Notes: generated by a model from the sequence alone, not told the origin. A DNA stretch of 64,000 nucleotides from Natronosporangium sp035305625 (GCA_963809545.1 CAWEKD010000007.1:434001-498000), one strand, 5' to 3'. Shown: positions 33,988 to 43,218, counted from the stretch's first letter. Program-made: numbers and translations.

Positions 33988-35751
33988 ATGCCGGAATCGG
34001 TCAAGATGCCCGCGCTGGGCGAGAGTGTCACCGAGGGCACCATCACCCGGTGGCTCAAGCAAGAGGGCGACCGGGTGGAGGCGGACGAGCCGCTGCTGGA
34101 GGTGTCCACCGACAAGGTCGACACCGAGATCCCAGCCCCGACCGCGGGGTGCTGACCCGCATCCTGGTCGGCGAGGACGAGGTGGCCGAGGTGGGTGCGG
34201 AGCTGGCGATCATCGACGGGGAGGGTGCGGCGGCCGCGGCGCCGGCCGAAAGCGCGGAGCCCGCGGCGGCGGCGGAGCCCGCGGCCGCCCCGGCCGGCGA
34301 TGACCGCTCCGTGGAGGAGCAGGCCGGCGCGGCCGTGCGGGAGGCGGCGAGCACCACCGCCGCCGGCACCGAGGTGGTCCTGCCCGCCGCTGGGTGAGAG
34401 CGTCACCGAGGGCACCGTGACCCGCTGGTTGAAGCAGGTCGGCGACCAGGTGGAGGCGGACGAGCCGCTGCTGGAGATCTCCACCGACAAGGTGGACACC
34501 GAGCTGCCGGCCCCGGCCTCGGGCACCCTGCTGGAGATCCGGGTCAACGAGGACGAGACCGCCGAGGTGGGCGCCGTGCTGGCGGTGATCGGCAGCGGCG
34601 CCCCGGCGCCGGCGGAAGCCCCCGCCCCGACCGAGGCGCCTGCGCCGGCCAAGGCTCCGGAGCCCGCGGCGGAGGCCCCGGCTCCGGCCCCGGCTGGGTA
34701 CGAGGCGCCGGCACCGAAGGTGGAGGCCCCACCGGCGAAGGCGGCTGAGGCGGCGCCACCGCCACCCGCTCCGGCGCCGGCTCCGGCACCGGAGCCCGCG
34801 AAGCCGGCGGCGGACAAGGGAGTCGGCTACGTCACTCCGCTGGTGCGCAAGCTCGCCGCGGAGCACGGGGTGGATCTGGCCACCGTCACCGGCACCGGGG
34901 TCGGGGGGCGGATCCGCAAGCAGGACGTGCTCGCCGCCGCGGAGGCGAAGAAGGCCGCGGAGCAGGCGGCGGCCGCGAAGGCCGCTCCGGCGCCGGCGGC
35001 CCCGGCCAAGCCGGAGCCCAGCCCGCTGCGGGGCCAGACCATGAAGCTGCCCCGGATCCGGGCGGTGATCGCCAAGCGGATGATGGAGTCGCTGCAGGTC
35101 TCGGCCCAGCTGACCACGGTGGTCGAGGTGGACGTCACCAAGATCGCCAAGCTGCGGGACCGGGTCAAGCACGACTTCCTGGCCACCCACGGGGTGAAGC
35201 TGTCGTTCCTGCCGTTCTTCGCCCTCGCCACGGTGGAGGCGCTGCGGGTGCACCCGCAGCTCAACGCCTCCATCGACATGGAGGAGAACACGGTCACCTA
35301 CTACGACGCGGAGCACCTGGGGATCGCGGTAGACACCGAGCGGGGTCTACTGGTGCCGGTGATCCGGGACGCCGGTGACCTGAACCTGGCCGGGCTGGCC
35401 CGCCGGATCGCGGACGTGGCGGAGCGCACCCGCACCAACAAGATCAGCCCGGCGGAGCTGTCCGGCGGCACCTTCACCATCACCAACACCGGCAGCCGGG
35501 GGGCGTTGATCGACACCCCGATCATCAACCAGCCGCAGGTGGCGATCCTCGGCACCGGTGCGGTGGTCAAGCGGGCGGTGGTGGTGGACGACCCGGACCT
35601 GGGCGAGGTCATCGTGCCGCGGTCGATGGTCTACCTGTCCCTGACGTACGACCACCGGCTGGTCGACGGCGCGGACGCGGCCCGGTTCCTGGGCACCATC
35701 AAGGAACGGCTGGAGGCCGGCAACTTCGAGTCGGAGCTCGGGCTGTCCTGA
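33988..35751 (+). pseudogene. sucB: Dihydrolipoamide acyltransferase (E2, succinyltransferase type), two frameshifts as read
   Basis: About 588 residues after correction. Two lipoyl domains are visible, each with the lipoyl lysine in STDKVDTE. Then comes a long Ala/Pro linker, a peripheral subunit-binding domain (VGYVTPLVRKLAAEHGVDL, GTGVGGRIRKQDVL) and the catalytic domain ending TYDHRLVDGADAARFL with the active His and Asp. One base is missing in GCGGGGTGCTGACC near 34148, and one is extra in CCCGCCGCTGGG near 34388; both fall in GC runs. The ATG has AAGGAGAAGG upstream. Because it is central to the TCA cycle or pyruvate oxidation, error is likelier than true loss. lipA and lipB, often next to this gene, are absent here. 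Confidence 0.88.
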
Positions 35752-35769
35752 CCGGAGAGAGACCCAGTA

Positions 35770-35813
35770 ACGGGGTGGGGGTGGGTCCGGTACCGGGCCC
35801 ACCCCCACCCCGT
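35770..35813 (+). terminator. Terminator of the lpdA-sucB operon
   Basis: A 16-bp perfect stem (35770-35785/35798-35813) around a second small palindrome, 18 nt after the sucB stop. Confidence 0.78.
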
Positions 35814-35846
35814 CGTGGTCTTCCGGGCGCTACCCGCCGACTGCGG

Positions 35847-36728
35847 GTGCCGCCCGGATACCGGTTCGCCGCTACGCTCCGACAGCTCGGGTTGAGCCGG
35901 TACGACCCGTGCGCGCGGTTCGAGGGTGGTCGGTTCTGGTGGGCGGTCCGTACCCCGGACGGCCCCGCCACCCTGGCGTTGCACCGGGACGGCGACGCGC
36001 TGGTGGCCACCGGCTACGGCCCCGGCGCCGACCTGGTGCTGGACCGGGCGGACGCGGTGGCCGGGCTGCGGGACGATCTGACCAGGTTCGCGGCACTCGC
36101 CGCCGCCCACCCGCTGGTGGCCCGCCTGGCCCGCCGCTACTCCGGGGTGCGGCTGCCTCGGACCGGGTTCCTGTTCCCCCGGCTGCTGCGGGCGATCATC
36201 GAACAGAAGGTCACCGGCACGGAGGCGTACCGCGGCTACGCCGCCACCGTCCGGTATTTCCGCGAACCCGCGCCCGGTCCGCTGACCTCGCTGCTGCTAC
36301 CGCCGGAGCCGGAGGCGGTCGCGGCCACCCCGTACTGGGTGTTCCACCGGTTCGGTATCGAGCAGAGGCGGGCCGAGACGCTGCGCCGGGCCGCGGCCGA
36401 GGCGGCCCGGTTGGAGCGCTGCGCCGACTCCGCGGAGGCGACCGCCCGGATGACCGCGATCCGTGGAATCGGCCCGTGGACCGCCGCTGAGGTGGTCCGG
36501 ACCGTCTACGGCGACCCGGACGCGGTCAGCGTCGGTGACTTCCACCTTCCGCACACGGTGGCGTGGGCGCTGGCCGGCGAACCCCGTGCCACCGACGCCC
36601 GAATGCTGGAGCTACTCGCCCCGTTCGCTCCGCACCGGGGGCGGGTGTGTCTGCTGTTGACCACCGCCGGCTACGCTGCCCCGAAGTTCGGCCCCCGCCG
36701 GCCGCTCCGCTCGTTCGCCACGTACTGA
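35847..36728 (+). CDS. DNA-3-methyladenine glycosylase (AlkA-like, HhH-GPD)
   Basis: 293 residues. A base-excision repair enzyme that removes alkylated bases. The helix-hairpin-helix and catalytic Asp are in MTAIRGIGPWTAAEVV and SVGDFHLPHTVAWAL; LLRAIIEQKVTGTEAYRG is the conserved GPD region start. The N-terminal ~100 residues form the AlkA-like beta domain (VPPGYRFAATLRQLG). The GTG at 35847 is chosen because the long upstream frame lies inside the terminator hairpin; no Shine-Dalgarno is visible, so the start is uncertain. It occupies the place where lipB often lies in relatives. Confidence 0.85.
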   Translation: MPPGYRFAATLRQLGLSRYDPCARFEGGRFWWAVRTPDGPATLALHRDGDALVATGYGPGADLVLDRADAVAGLRDDLTRFAALAAAHPLVARLARRYSGVRLPRTGFLFPRLLRAIIEQKVTGTEAYRGYAATVRYFREPAPGPLTSLLLPPEPEAVAATPYWVFHRFGIEQRRAETLRRAAAEAARLERCADSAEATARMTAIRGIGPWTAAEVVRTVYGDPDAVSVGDFHLPHTVAWALAGEPRATDARMLELLAPFAPHRGRVCLLLTTAGYAAPKFGPRRPLRSFATY

Positions 36729-37387
36729 CCGCCTGGCCAGCCGCTCGCCTGCCCACCCGGTGATTGAGGACGGCCGGCGCGGCGTACGGGTGCCTGACGT
36801 CGGGCTCATCCGCGAAAGCGACCGCATCACCGACGCGGGGGTGGGTGCTCCTGCTGTTGTGGTCGAGGAAAACGAGCCATCGAGCGACGTCGGTCAGGTG
36901 CTGCGTGACCTCGACACCTGCCTGTCACTCAGCAACGAATTCATTCTCTTCTACCACATCACCTCGGCGGAACGGTCGTTACCTGAGCCGATCCGCTAGG
37001 TGTGATAACCACCTGAACACCGGCAGTTTCACCGGCCAGAAAAGACCTCGTCGCGATTCCGCCAGGGTCGGTGACAACGACAAGCTAGCGCTCCAGGAAC
37101 GCCCGAGGGTTTCCCCTGGTGATCGCGGATTGTGCCATGGCCCGCCGGGCGCGCTCGCCGGTGCGCATCATCGCAGTTCAGCGCAACTACCAGAGGCGAG
37201 TCCCACCTCTCCCGTCCGTCTCACCAATCGATGCGCCTCATGGAATCGACCGGACTGTCGCCATAACCGTGGCCGGGCTGTGTACATGGTTCCCCTGTCA
37301 AGGACGAATCAGAGGCTAGCCCTACCTGCCCTACGGGCTAGCGTGGAGTGTGGACGCTACATGTGATCGTTGACTGGGGTGTACCTG
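36729..37387 (+). other. 659-bp gap with degenerate coding remnants
   Basis: The region is less GC-rich than its surroundings. One frame (36760-36999, 79 codons from a GTG) contains RVPDVGLIRESDRITD and VVVEENEPSSD, reminiscent of the PD...VVEV.SPSS pattern of Uma2-type nucleases, but without a complete domain. On the minus strand, 37171-37088 reads a short tail ending ITRGNPRAFLER. An 8-bp inverted repeat GCTAGCCC/GGGCTAGC lies near 37315-37342. These look like eroded gene ends; none is a convincing intact gene. Confidence 0.4.
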
Positions 37388-37891
37388 ATGGCCAAGCAGA
37401 ACCCAATGGCGCGGCGCCGTTTGATCCGCACAGTGGTAATCGTGGTCGTGCTGGTGGAGTTACTCGCTGTCGGCGGGTACATCGCCTGGTACCACCTGTG
37501 GCCGGGTAACGACCGGATCGACGTGGTCGGTAGTAACCCCACGATCCTGGTGTGGCAGAAGCGGCACGAGGGCATGGACGCCCTCGCCGAGGGCACGCTC
37601 TACTTTGATACCGAGACCGGCTGCCTGATGCTGGAGGGGCTGGAATCCGACTCCGCGCTGCACCTGGTGTGGTCGCGCGGCACCACTCCGGTCGTAGTGG
37701 ACAATCGTCGGGGCGTCCGGGTGAACGCGTTCCTGGGTCGCTTCGGTGGCACCACCCTGCTCGAGGGGGACCGGGTGAGCCTCAGCGGCGGCACGATCGA
37801 CCTCCCGGCGGACGTGGCCGCGCGGAGCGGCTGCGACACCGACCGCGCGTTCCTGGTCAGCGACGAAGGGGGCCGAGTCCTCCAGCACTGA
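37388..37891 (+). CDS. Membrane-anchored extracytoplasmic protein of unknown function
   Basis: 167 residues. It starts MAKQNPMARRRLIRT, followed by one membrane helix (about residues 16-36, VVIVVVLVELLAVGGYIAWY), then a soluble domain that begins with NDRIDVVG. The domain contains TLYFDTETGCLMLEG and GTTLLEGDRVSLSGG, beta-rich, with a Cys pair (GCLML and SGCDTDR) that could form a disulfide outside the cell. No family was recognised. The ATG at 37388 has GGGGTG upstream; an in-frame TTG exists 18 nt earlier. Its neighbour downstream is the DNA ligase LigC, with no obvious functional link. Confidence 0.65.
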   Translation: MAKQNPMARRRLIRTVVIVVVLVELLAVGGYIAWYHLWPGNDRIDVVGSNPTILVWQKRHEGMDALAEGTLYFDTETGCLMLEGLESDSALHLVWSRGTTPVVVDNRRGVRVNAFLGRFGGTTLLEGDRVSLSGGTIDLPADVAARSGCDTDRAFLVSDEGGRVLQH

Positions 37892-37983
37892 CCTCGGCGA
37901 CGACGCGCGCAGCACCAGGCCGACGGCACCCCGTCGGCGAGGAGTTACCACCGGACGTCGGCGGTAGGTGGTTCACTGACACC

Positions 37984-39072
37984 GTGGAGCTACCCGTGAA
38001 CCCGCCGGTCGAACCGATGCTGGCCAAGAGCGTGCCGACCCTGCCGGTCGCCGACGGCATGACGTACGAGCCGAAGTTCGACGGTTTCCGCTGCATCATC
38101 TTCCGCGACGGCGACGAGGTGGAGCTGGCCAGCCGGGGCGGCAAGACGTTGAGCCGCTACTTCCCCGAGGTGATCGCGCAGGCGAAGGCACAACTGCCGC
38201 CTCGCAGCGTGGTCGACGGCGAGCTGGTGGTGATCCGGCGCGAAGACGGCAAGCTGCCCCGACTCGACTTCGAGCAGTTGCAGCAGCGGATCCACCCGGC
38301 CGCCTCCCGGATCGCGCTGCTGGCCGAACAGACCCCGGCCGACTTCGTGGCGTTCGACCTGCTGGCGTTGGACGACCGTTCCCTGCTGGACACCCCGTTC
38401 CCGCAGCGGCGGGCCGCCCTGACCGAGGCGCTGGCGCAGGTGCGCCCACCGGTGCACGTCACCCCGATCAGCACCGATGCGGACACCGCCCGGCACTGGT
38501 TCGAGATCTTCGAAGGCGCCGGGCTGGACGGGGTGATCGCCAAGCCGGCCGACCTGCGCTACGAGCCGGGTAAGCGGTTGATGTTCAAGTTCAAGCACGC
38601 GCGTACCGCCGACTGTGTGGTGGCCGGCTTCCGGTGGCACAAGTCCGGGCCGGTGGTGGGGTCGCTGCTGCTCGGCCTGTACGACGAGCACGGCACCCTG
38701 CGGCACGTGGGGGTGTCGGCCAGCTTCACCGCCGCCCGCCGCAAGGAGCTGCTGGACGAGTTGGCGCCGTACCGGATGGAGTCGTTCGAGGGGCACCCGT
38801 GGGCGGACTGGGCCAATCAGAGCCCGGCCCCGGGCAACCGGATGCCGGGGACGATCAGCCGCTGGAGCGCCGGCAAGACCCTGGAGTGGCAGCCGCTGCG
38901 GCCGGAGCTGGTGGTGGAGGTGGCCTATGACGCGATGGAGGGCGACCGGTTCCGGCACACCGCCCAGTTCAAACGATGGCGGCCGGACCGGGATCCCCGC
39001 TCCTGCGGCTATCAGCAACTGGAGCAGCCGATCCGGTTCGATGTCGACCAGGTGCTTGCCGGTAACCAGTAA
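37984..39072 (+). CDS. ligC: ATP-dependent DNA ligase (LigC type)
   Basis: 362 residues. The nucleotidyltransferase domain has the adenylated lysine Lys31 in EPKFDGFR, then ELASRGGKTLSRYFP, DGELVVIRRED, FVAFDLLALDD, GVIAKPADLRYEPGKR and FKFKHARTADCVVAGF; an OB domain follows. This is the LigC architecture (no polymerase or nuclease modules). In mycobacteria LigC works in backup repair and strand-break joining. The start is the GTG at 37984, giving VELPVNPPVEPMLAK. It lies just before a TAP-type hydrolase gene and near a LigD-type polymerase gene; no ku gene is in the window. Confidence 0.9.
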   Translation: MELPVNPPVEPMLAKSVPTLPVADGMTYEPKFDGFRCIIFRDGDEVELASRGGKTLSRYFPEVIAQAKAQLPPRSVVDGELVVIRREDGKLPRLDFEQLQQRIHPAASRIALLAEQTPADFVAFDLLALDDRSLLDTPFPQRRAALTEALAQVRPPVHVTPISTDADTARHWFEIFEGAGLDGVIAKPADLRYEPGKRLMFKFKHARTADCVVAGFRWHKSGPVVGSLLLGLYDEHGTLRHVGVSASFTAARRKELLDELAPYRMESFEGHPWADWANQSPAPGNRMPGTISRWSAGKTLEWQPLRPELVVEVAYDAMEGDRFRHTAQFKRWRPDRDPRSCGYQQLEQPIRFDVDQVLAGNQ

Positions 39073-39075
39073 CGT
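39070..39075 (+). promoter_or_regulatory. -10 element made from the ligC stop codon
   Basis: TAACGT begins with the TAA stop of ligC (39070-39072) and has 7 nt to the GTG at 39083. Confidence 0.42.
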
Positions 39076-39082
39076 CGTACCA

Positions 39083-40639
39083 GTGACTGTCCGTGCTACG
39101 TACCGGCTGCTGGCCGTTCTCGTACTCACTTCCCTATTGCTGACCGGCTGCATCTTCGACCGCCGCTCCGACGACTCGGCCCCCGACGGCCCCAGCACGA
39201 TCGCCTGGCGGGACTGCCCGGAGTTGGTGGAGGAGTTGCTGGGTGATCTGCTGCCCGAGGGCATGCTCGAGCAGCTCACCGCCGACCTGACGTACGAGTG
39301 CGGCACGGTCGAGGTGCCGCAGGACTGGGATGAACCGGACCGGCCGGAGAAGTTCGAGATCGCGCTGACCCGGATCCGGCACGCGCAGCAGGCCAACCGG
39401 ATCGGCTCGCTGCTGATCAACCCGGGCGGGCCGGGCGCCTCCGGGATCGAAAGCGCGGTCTACCTGTCGTTCGGTCCGGCGTTCGGTGGGCTGTCCAACC
39501 GGGTGATGCAACGGTTCGACCTGATCGGATTCGATCCGCGGGGGGTGGGGCGCTCCAGCCCGGTGGAGTGCTTCAGCAACGCTGACCTGGACGCCAGCTT
39601 CGCCGCCGACCCGGACCCGGCGGGAGAGGCGGAGTTCGAGGCGATGGTGGCGGAGGCCCGCCGGAGCGGGCAGATCTGTGCCGACAAGTACGGACCGGCG
39701 CTCGGGTTGTTCTCGACCCGCCAGACCGCTCACGACCTGGACGCGTTGCGGCGGGCGCTCGGCGACGACCGGCTCACCTATCTCGGCTTCTCCTACGGCA
39801 CCCTGATCGGCGCGGTCTACGCCCACCTGTATCCGGAACGTATTCGGGCGATGGTGCTGGACGGGGCGGTCGACCCGACCGAGTCGTTCATCGAATCGTC
39901 CGAGGAGCAGGCCCGAGGGTTCGAGCGGGCGTTCGACAACTTCGCCACCTGGTGTGCGCAGCACCCGCAACAGTGCCCGCTGGAGCCGGACGCCCGCACC
40001 GCGGTCACCGAGGCGCTCGCGCAGGCGCGCCGCGCGCCGGTGACCGGCCCGGACGGGCGGAAAGCCACCGCCGGGTGGGTCTTCACCGCGGTGGTGGCGG
40101 CGCTGTACTCCCAACAGTTCTGGCCGGTGCTGGCGGCGGCGCTGCTGCAACTGGAGGACGGGGACGCGACCGGGGTGTTCGACCTGGCCGACAGCTACGC
40201 CAGCCGGGACGAGAACGGCGAATACACCAACATGTTCGACGCCAACACCGCGATCAACTGCGCGGACGCGGGGGAACGGGTGAACCTCACGCAGATCCGG
40301 CAGCTACAGGAAGAGTGGCGGGAGAAGTACCCGTTGTTCGGCGCCCCCCTGGCGACGGGGGCGGTGACCTGCACCGAGTGGCCGGCTCCGGCCGACCCCT
40401 ACCCCACCGGCCCGGCCACCGGCGCCCCGCCGATCGTGGTGGTGGGCACCACCGGTGACCCCGCCACCCCGTACGAGGCGACCGAACGGTTGGCGGAGCT
40501 GCTCGGGGTGGGGGTGGTGATCACCGTCGAGGGTGAGGGGCACACCGCCTACCCGGAGAACCGGTGTGTGGCCGAGGCGGTCAACGCCTATCTGATCGAC
40601 TTGGCGGCGCCCACCGACGGCACCACGTGCCAAGGATGA
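39083..40639 (+). CDS. Lipoprotein alpha/beta hydrolase, tripeptidyl-aminopeptidase (TAP) type
   Basis: 518 residues. A signal peptide ends in the lipobox LLLTGC, so the protein should be a surface lipoprotein. The hydrolase core shows NPGGPGASGIES (oxyanion region), DPRGVGRSSPVEC, the nucleophile in GFSYGTLIGAVYA, then a C-terminal TAP-like domain with VVVGTTGDPATPYE (acid) and VEGEGHTAYPENRC (His). Relatives include SlpD/SlpE of Streptomyces and mycobacterial CaeA/Hip1 (Rv2224c), which trim peptides or esters at the cell surface. The GTG start is probably leaderless. It is convergent with the LigD-type polymerase gene. Confidence 0.9.
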   Translation: MTVRATYRLLAVLVLTSLLLTGCIFDRRSDDSAPDGPSTIAWRDCPELVEELLGDLLPEGMLEQLTADLTYECGTVEVPQDWDEPDRPEKFEIALTRIRHAQQANRIGSLLINPGGPGASGIESAVYLSFGPAFGGLSNRVMQRFDLIGFDPRGVGRSSPVECFSNADLDASFAADPDPAGEAEFEAMVAEARRSGQICADKYGPALGLFSTRQTAHDLDALRRALGDDRLTYLGFSYGTLIGAVYAHLYPERIRAMVLDGAVDPTESFIESSEEQARGFERAFDNFATWCAQHPQQCPLEPDARTAVTEALAQARRAPVTGPDGRKATAGWVFTAVVAALYSQQFWPVLAAALLQLEDGDATGVFDLADSYASRDENGEYTNMFDANTAINCADAGERVNLTQIRQLQEEWREKYPLFGAPLATGAVTCTEWPAPADPYPTGPATGAPPIVVVGTTGDPATPYEATERLAELLGVGVVITVEGEGHTAYPENRCVAEAVNAYLIDLAAPTDGTTCQG

Positions 40640-40662
40640 TGCCCGCCGGCGGCGCGGCGTGA

Positions 40663-40697
40663 CCGTCGCCCGGGCAGGTCAGCTGCCCGGGCGACGG
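40663..40697. terminator. Terminator between convergent genes
   Basis: A 14-bp perfect stem (40663-40676/40684-40697) with a 7-nt loop; its right arm runs into the end of the minus-strand gene. Confidence 0.7.
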
Positions 40698-41723
40698 GCC
40701 TTGGACGGCTGCACCCGCGGCGGCTCCCCCGGCATCTTCGGATGATCCGGCGGGTACGGCAGCTCCCCGTTCCCGTCCCGCTCGTCCCGGTCGGCCCACT
40801 CCAGCAGTGGGGTGATGTCCCACGGGTGGTCGTCGATCCCGGCATGCGGGTCGCCCCGGCGCGCCAGCCGCTCCGGCACCGTGGACAGGGTGAAGTCGTC
40901 CGGGTCGCAGTCGGCCAGCTCGTCCCAGTCCACCGGGGTGGACACGGTCGCCCGCTGGTTGGCCCGCAGGGAGTATGCGCAGGCGATGGTGCGGTCGCGG
41001 GCCATCTGGTTGTAGTCCAGGAACACCCGCTCGTCCTCGCTCCTCCTTCCACCAGGACACGGTCACCAGGTCGGGGCGGCGGCGCTGCACTTCCCGCCCT
41101 AGCGCGATCACCGCTCGGCGCACCTGGGTGAACGTCCAGCGCGGGTAGATGCGGAGATAGACGTGGACTCCCCGGCCGCCGGAGGTCTTGGGCCAGGCGA
41201 CCGCGCCGAGTTCTTCCAGCACCGCGCGGACCTCGCGGGCGGCCGCGACCGCGTCGGCGAAGTCGGTGCCCGGCTGCGGGTCGAGGTCGATGCGTAGTTC
41301 GTCGGGCTGCTCCGGATCGGAGCGTCGCACCGGCCAGGGGTGGAAGACGATCGTGCCCTGCTGGGCCGCCCACGCCACATGCGCCAGGTCCGTGGGGCAG
41401 AGCTCGTCGGCGGTACGGCCGCTGGGGAAGGCAATGGTGGCCCGGTCCAGCCAGGCGGGGGCGGTCTTCGGCACCCGTTTCTGGTAGAAGGCGTCCCCTC
41501 GGTTGTCCTGCCGGGTGGCGAGCTTGGCGCCTTCGATCACCCCCTGGGGCCAGCGTTCGAGGGTGGTGGGCCGATTCCGTAGCGCCCGCATGATCCCATC
41601 GGCCACGGACAGGTAGTAGGTGAACACGTCTCGCTTGGTGAGTCCGAGCGCCGGATAGTAGATCCGGTCCGGGTTGGTCAACCGGATGGTCCGGCCAGCG
41701 ACCTCGTACTCCTCTGCTGCCAC
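40679..41723 (-). pseudogene. LigD-type polymerase/primase domain protein, single frameshift as read
   Basis: About 347 residues of the NHEJ polymerase (LigD PolDom) family, stand-alone. The N-terminal frame gives VAGRTIRLTNPDRIYYP, RDNRGDAFYQKRVPK-like sequence, LRIDLDPQPG (two catalytic Asp) and KTSGGRGVHVYLRI. The C-terminal frame gives RVFLDYNQMARDRTIACAYS (third carboxylate) and DDFTLSTVPERL. One surplus base near 41035 separates them. The start is a GTG at 41723, 6 nt after TAGGGT on the minus strand. In bacterial end joining such a polymerase acts with Ku and a ligase; LigC lies 1.6 kb away but Ku is absent from this window. Confidence 0.82.
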
Positions 41724-41729
41724 GTACCG

Positions 41730-41735
41730 ACCCTA
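41730..41735 (-). promoter_or_regulatory. -10 element of the LigD-type polymerase gene
   Basis: TAGGGT on the minus strand with 6 nt to the GTG at 41723. Confidence 0.5.
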
Positions 41736-41833
41736 TGTCAGGACCGGCCCCAAGTGGGGTGGACGCGCGAAGCCGGGCCGGACCGGGATCAGTTCGGGCG
41801 CGCTCCCAATAAATAGACGTGTTGACATGAAAC

Positions 41834-41875
41834 TATGATCATGCCCACGATGGAGGCCCCCCTTTTCCTCCATCG
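41834..41875 (+). promoter_or_regulatory. AT-rich promoter and 5' hairpin of the M23 peptidase gene
   Basis: TATGAT (41834-41839) is a good -10 in an unusually AT-rich stretch that also includes TTGACA (41822-41827). A start about 41846 would put a perfect 9-bp hairpin (CGATGGAGG 41848-41856, CCTCCATCG 41867-41875) at the very 5' end of the mRNA, ending where the GAGGAG ribosome site begins. Confidence 0.45.
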
Positions 41876-41885
41876 AGGAGTCACT

Positions 41886-43091
41886 ATGAGCAGCTCTCTC
41901 TCCAGATCCAGATTGTTCACCGCGGTCGCGGCCGCGGCGGCGCTGCTGATACCGGTGGCGATCTCGGGCGCCCCGGCCCAGGCCACTCCGGGCTTCGCCG
42001 GCGACAGCGAAGCCGCCCTACGGCAGCAGGTCACCGCGCTCGCCCACCAGACGGTGGAAGCCTCCGAACTGGCCGGCACCGCCTGGGCCGACACCAAGGT
42101 GGAGATCATGCGCCAGGAGGACGGCTGGGCCTTCGGCATGGTGGTACTGGTAGCGCCCCGGGTGGAGCACGCCCAGCCGCGGGACTGGTTGTTCCTGGCG
42201 GAACTACGGGACGGCACCTGGCACGTCAGCCTGGACGGACAGGACGAGTTCGCGCAGATGTCCGCCCACGCCCCGGTGGTCACCGCGCAGGAACGGCCAC
42301 TGTTCGCCGACCTCGGCTCCCAGTCCCGCACCCAGGCCAACGGCGACTGGCGGACCGGCATGCGGCTGCCGTTCGCCGTGGGGCAGTCGTGGTATCTGCG
42401 CGGCGGCCCGCATGCGTACGACGCGGGCAGCGGCCCGTGGAGCTCCGTGGACCTCTCCGGTGGGGATGAGATGGTCCGGGCCGCCCGGGCCGGCACCGCG
42501 TACACCCCCTGCGTCGGGCTGGTCCGGATCGTGCATGACCGCGGCTACTCCACCCGCTACTACCACCTGGTCAGCCACCCCTGGTACAACGGCCAGTGGG
42601 TCGCCGAAGGCACCTTCATCGGCTACACCGGGGTGGAGATCGGTTGCGGCGGTGCCGCCAGCGGGCGGCACGTGCACTTCTCGCTGGAGCAGAACGGCGT
42701 CTTCGTTCCGATCGCCTACCACCTCATCGGCGGCTGGGTGTTCATGAACGGCAGCCAGCAGTACTACGGGCACGCCCTGCACGGCAGCACCATCCAGTAC
42801 GCCGGCAGCGGCTACCTCTACAACTACGGGGTGATCGGGTTCAACCAGGGCGTCGTCGACACCTACGGTGGCGGCACCCTGAACAAACGCTCCGGCCCCG
42901 GCACCGGATATCCGGTGGTCGGCTCGGTCGGCGACGGGGCCATCGTGACCATCTCGTGCTCCGCGTGGGGCACCACCCACTCCGGGCGCTGGGGTTCCAC
43001 CTCGTTGTGGAACCGGCTGAGCGACGGCACCTGGGTCTCCGACGCCTACCTGTACACCGGGTCGAACAATCCGGTCAACGGTTGGTGCTGA
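41886..43091 (+). CDS. Secreted M23 (LytM-type) peptidase with C-terminal SH3-like domain
   Basis: 401 residues. A signal peptide (RSRLFTAVAAAAALLIPVAISG, cleavage after APAQA) sends it outside. The middle domain carries M23 zinc-ligand motifs: His and Asp in GGPHAYDAG...SSVDLSGG, and HVH in GRHVHFSLEQNG; YYHLVSHPWYNG holds another conserved His. A C-terminal SH3-type cell-wall-binding domain follows (NKRSGPGTGYPVVGSVGDG, WVSDAYLYTG). It probably cuts peptidoglycan cross-links or secreted peptides such as elastin-like substrates. The ATG at 41886 has GAGGAG at a good distance; the longer frame upstream is a 5' leader. Confidence 0.87.
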   Translation: MSSSLSRSRLFTAVAAAAALLIPVAISGAPAQATPGFAGDSEAALRQQVTALAHQTVEASELAGTAWADTKVEIMRQEDGWAFGMVVLVAPRVEHAQPRDWLFLAELRDGTWHVSLDGQDEFAQMSAHAPVVTAQERPLFADLGSQSRTQANGDWRTGMRLPFAVGQSWYLRGGPHAYDAGSGPWSSVDLSGGDEMVRAARAGTAYTPCVGLVRIVHDRGYSTRYYHLVSHPWYNGQWVAEGTFIGYTGVEIGCGGAASGRHVHFSLEQNGVFVPIAYHLIGGWVFMNGSQQYYGHALHGSTIQYAGSGYLYNYGVIGFNQGVVDTYGGGTLNKRSGPGTGYPVVGSVGDGAIVTISCSAWGTTHSGRWGSTSLWNRLSDGTWVSDAYLYTGSNNPVNGWC

Positions 43092-43100
43092 AGCTGCTGG

Positions 43101-43144
43101 GGCGGGCCGCGGTGGCCGAGCGAGGGCGGTGACCGCGGCCTGCC
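43101..43144 (+). terminator. Probable terminator after the M23 peptidase gene
   Basis: A 13-bp stem with one G-U pair (43101-43113/43132-43144) and an 18-nt loop, 10 nt after the stop. Confidence 0.5.
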
Positions 43145-43218
43145 TCGGCGTCATCATGCCTCGTCATGATGCCTGCCGCCGCTGCTGCGGCGTAGCGGTC
43201 GCCCCGCCGACATCGGCG

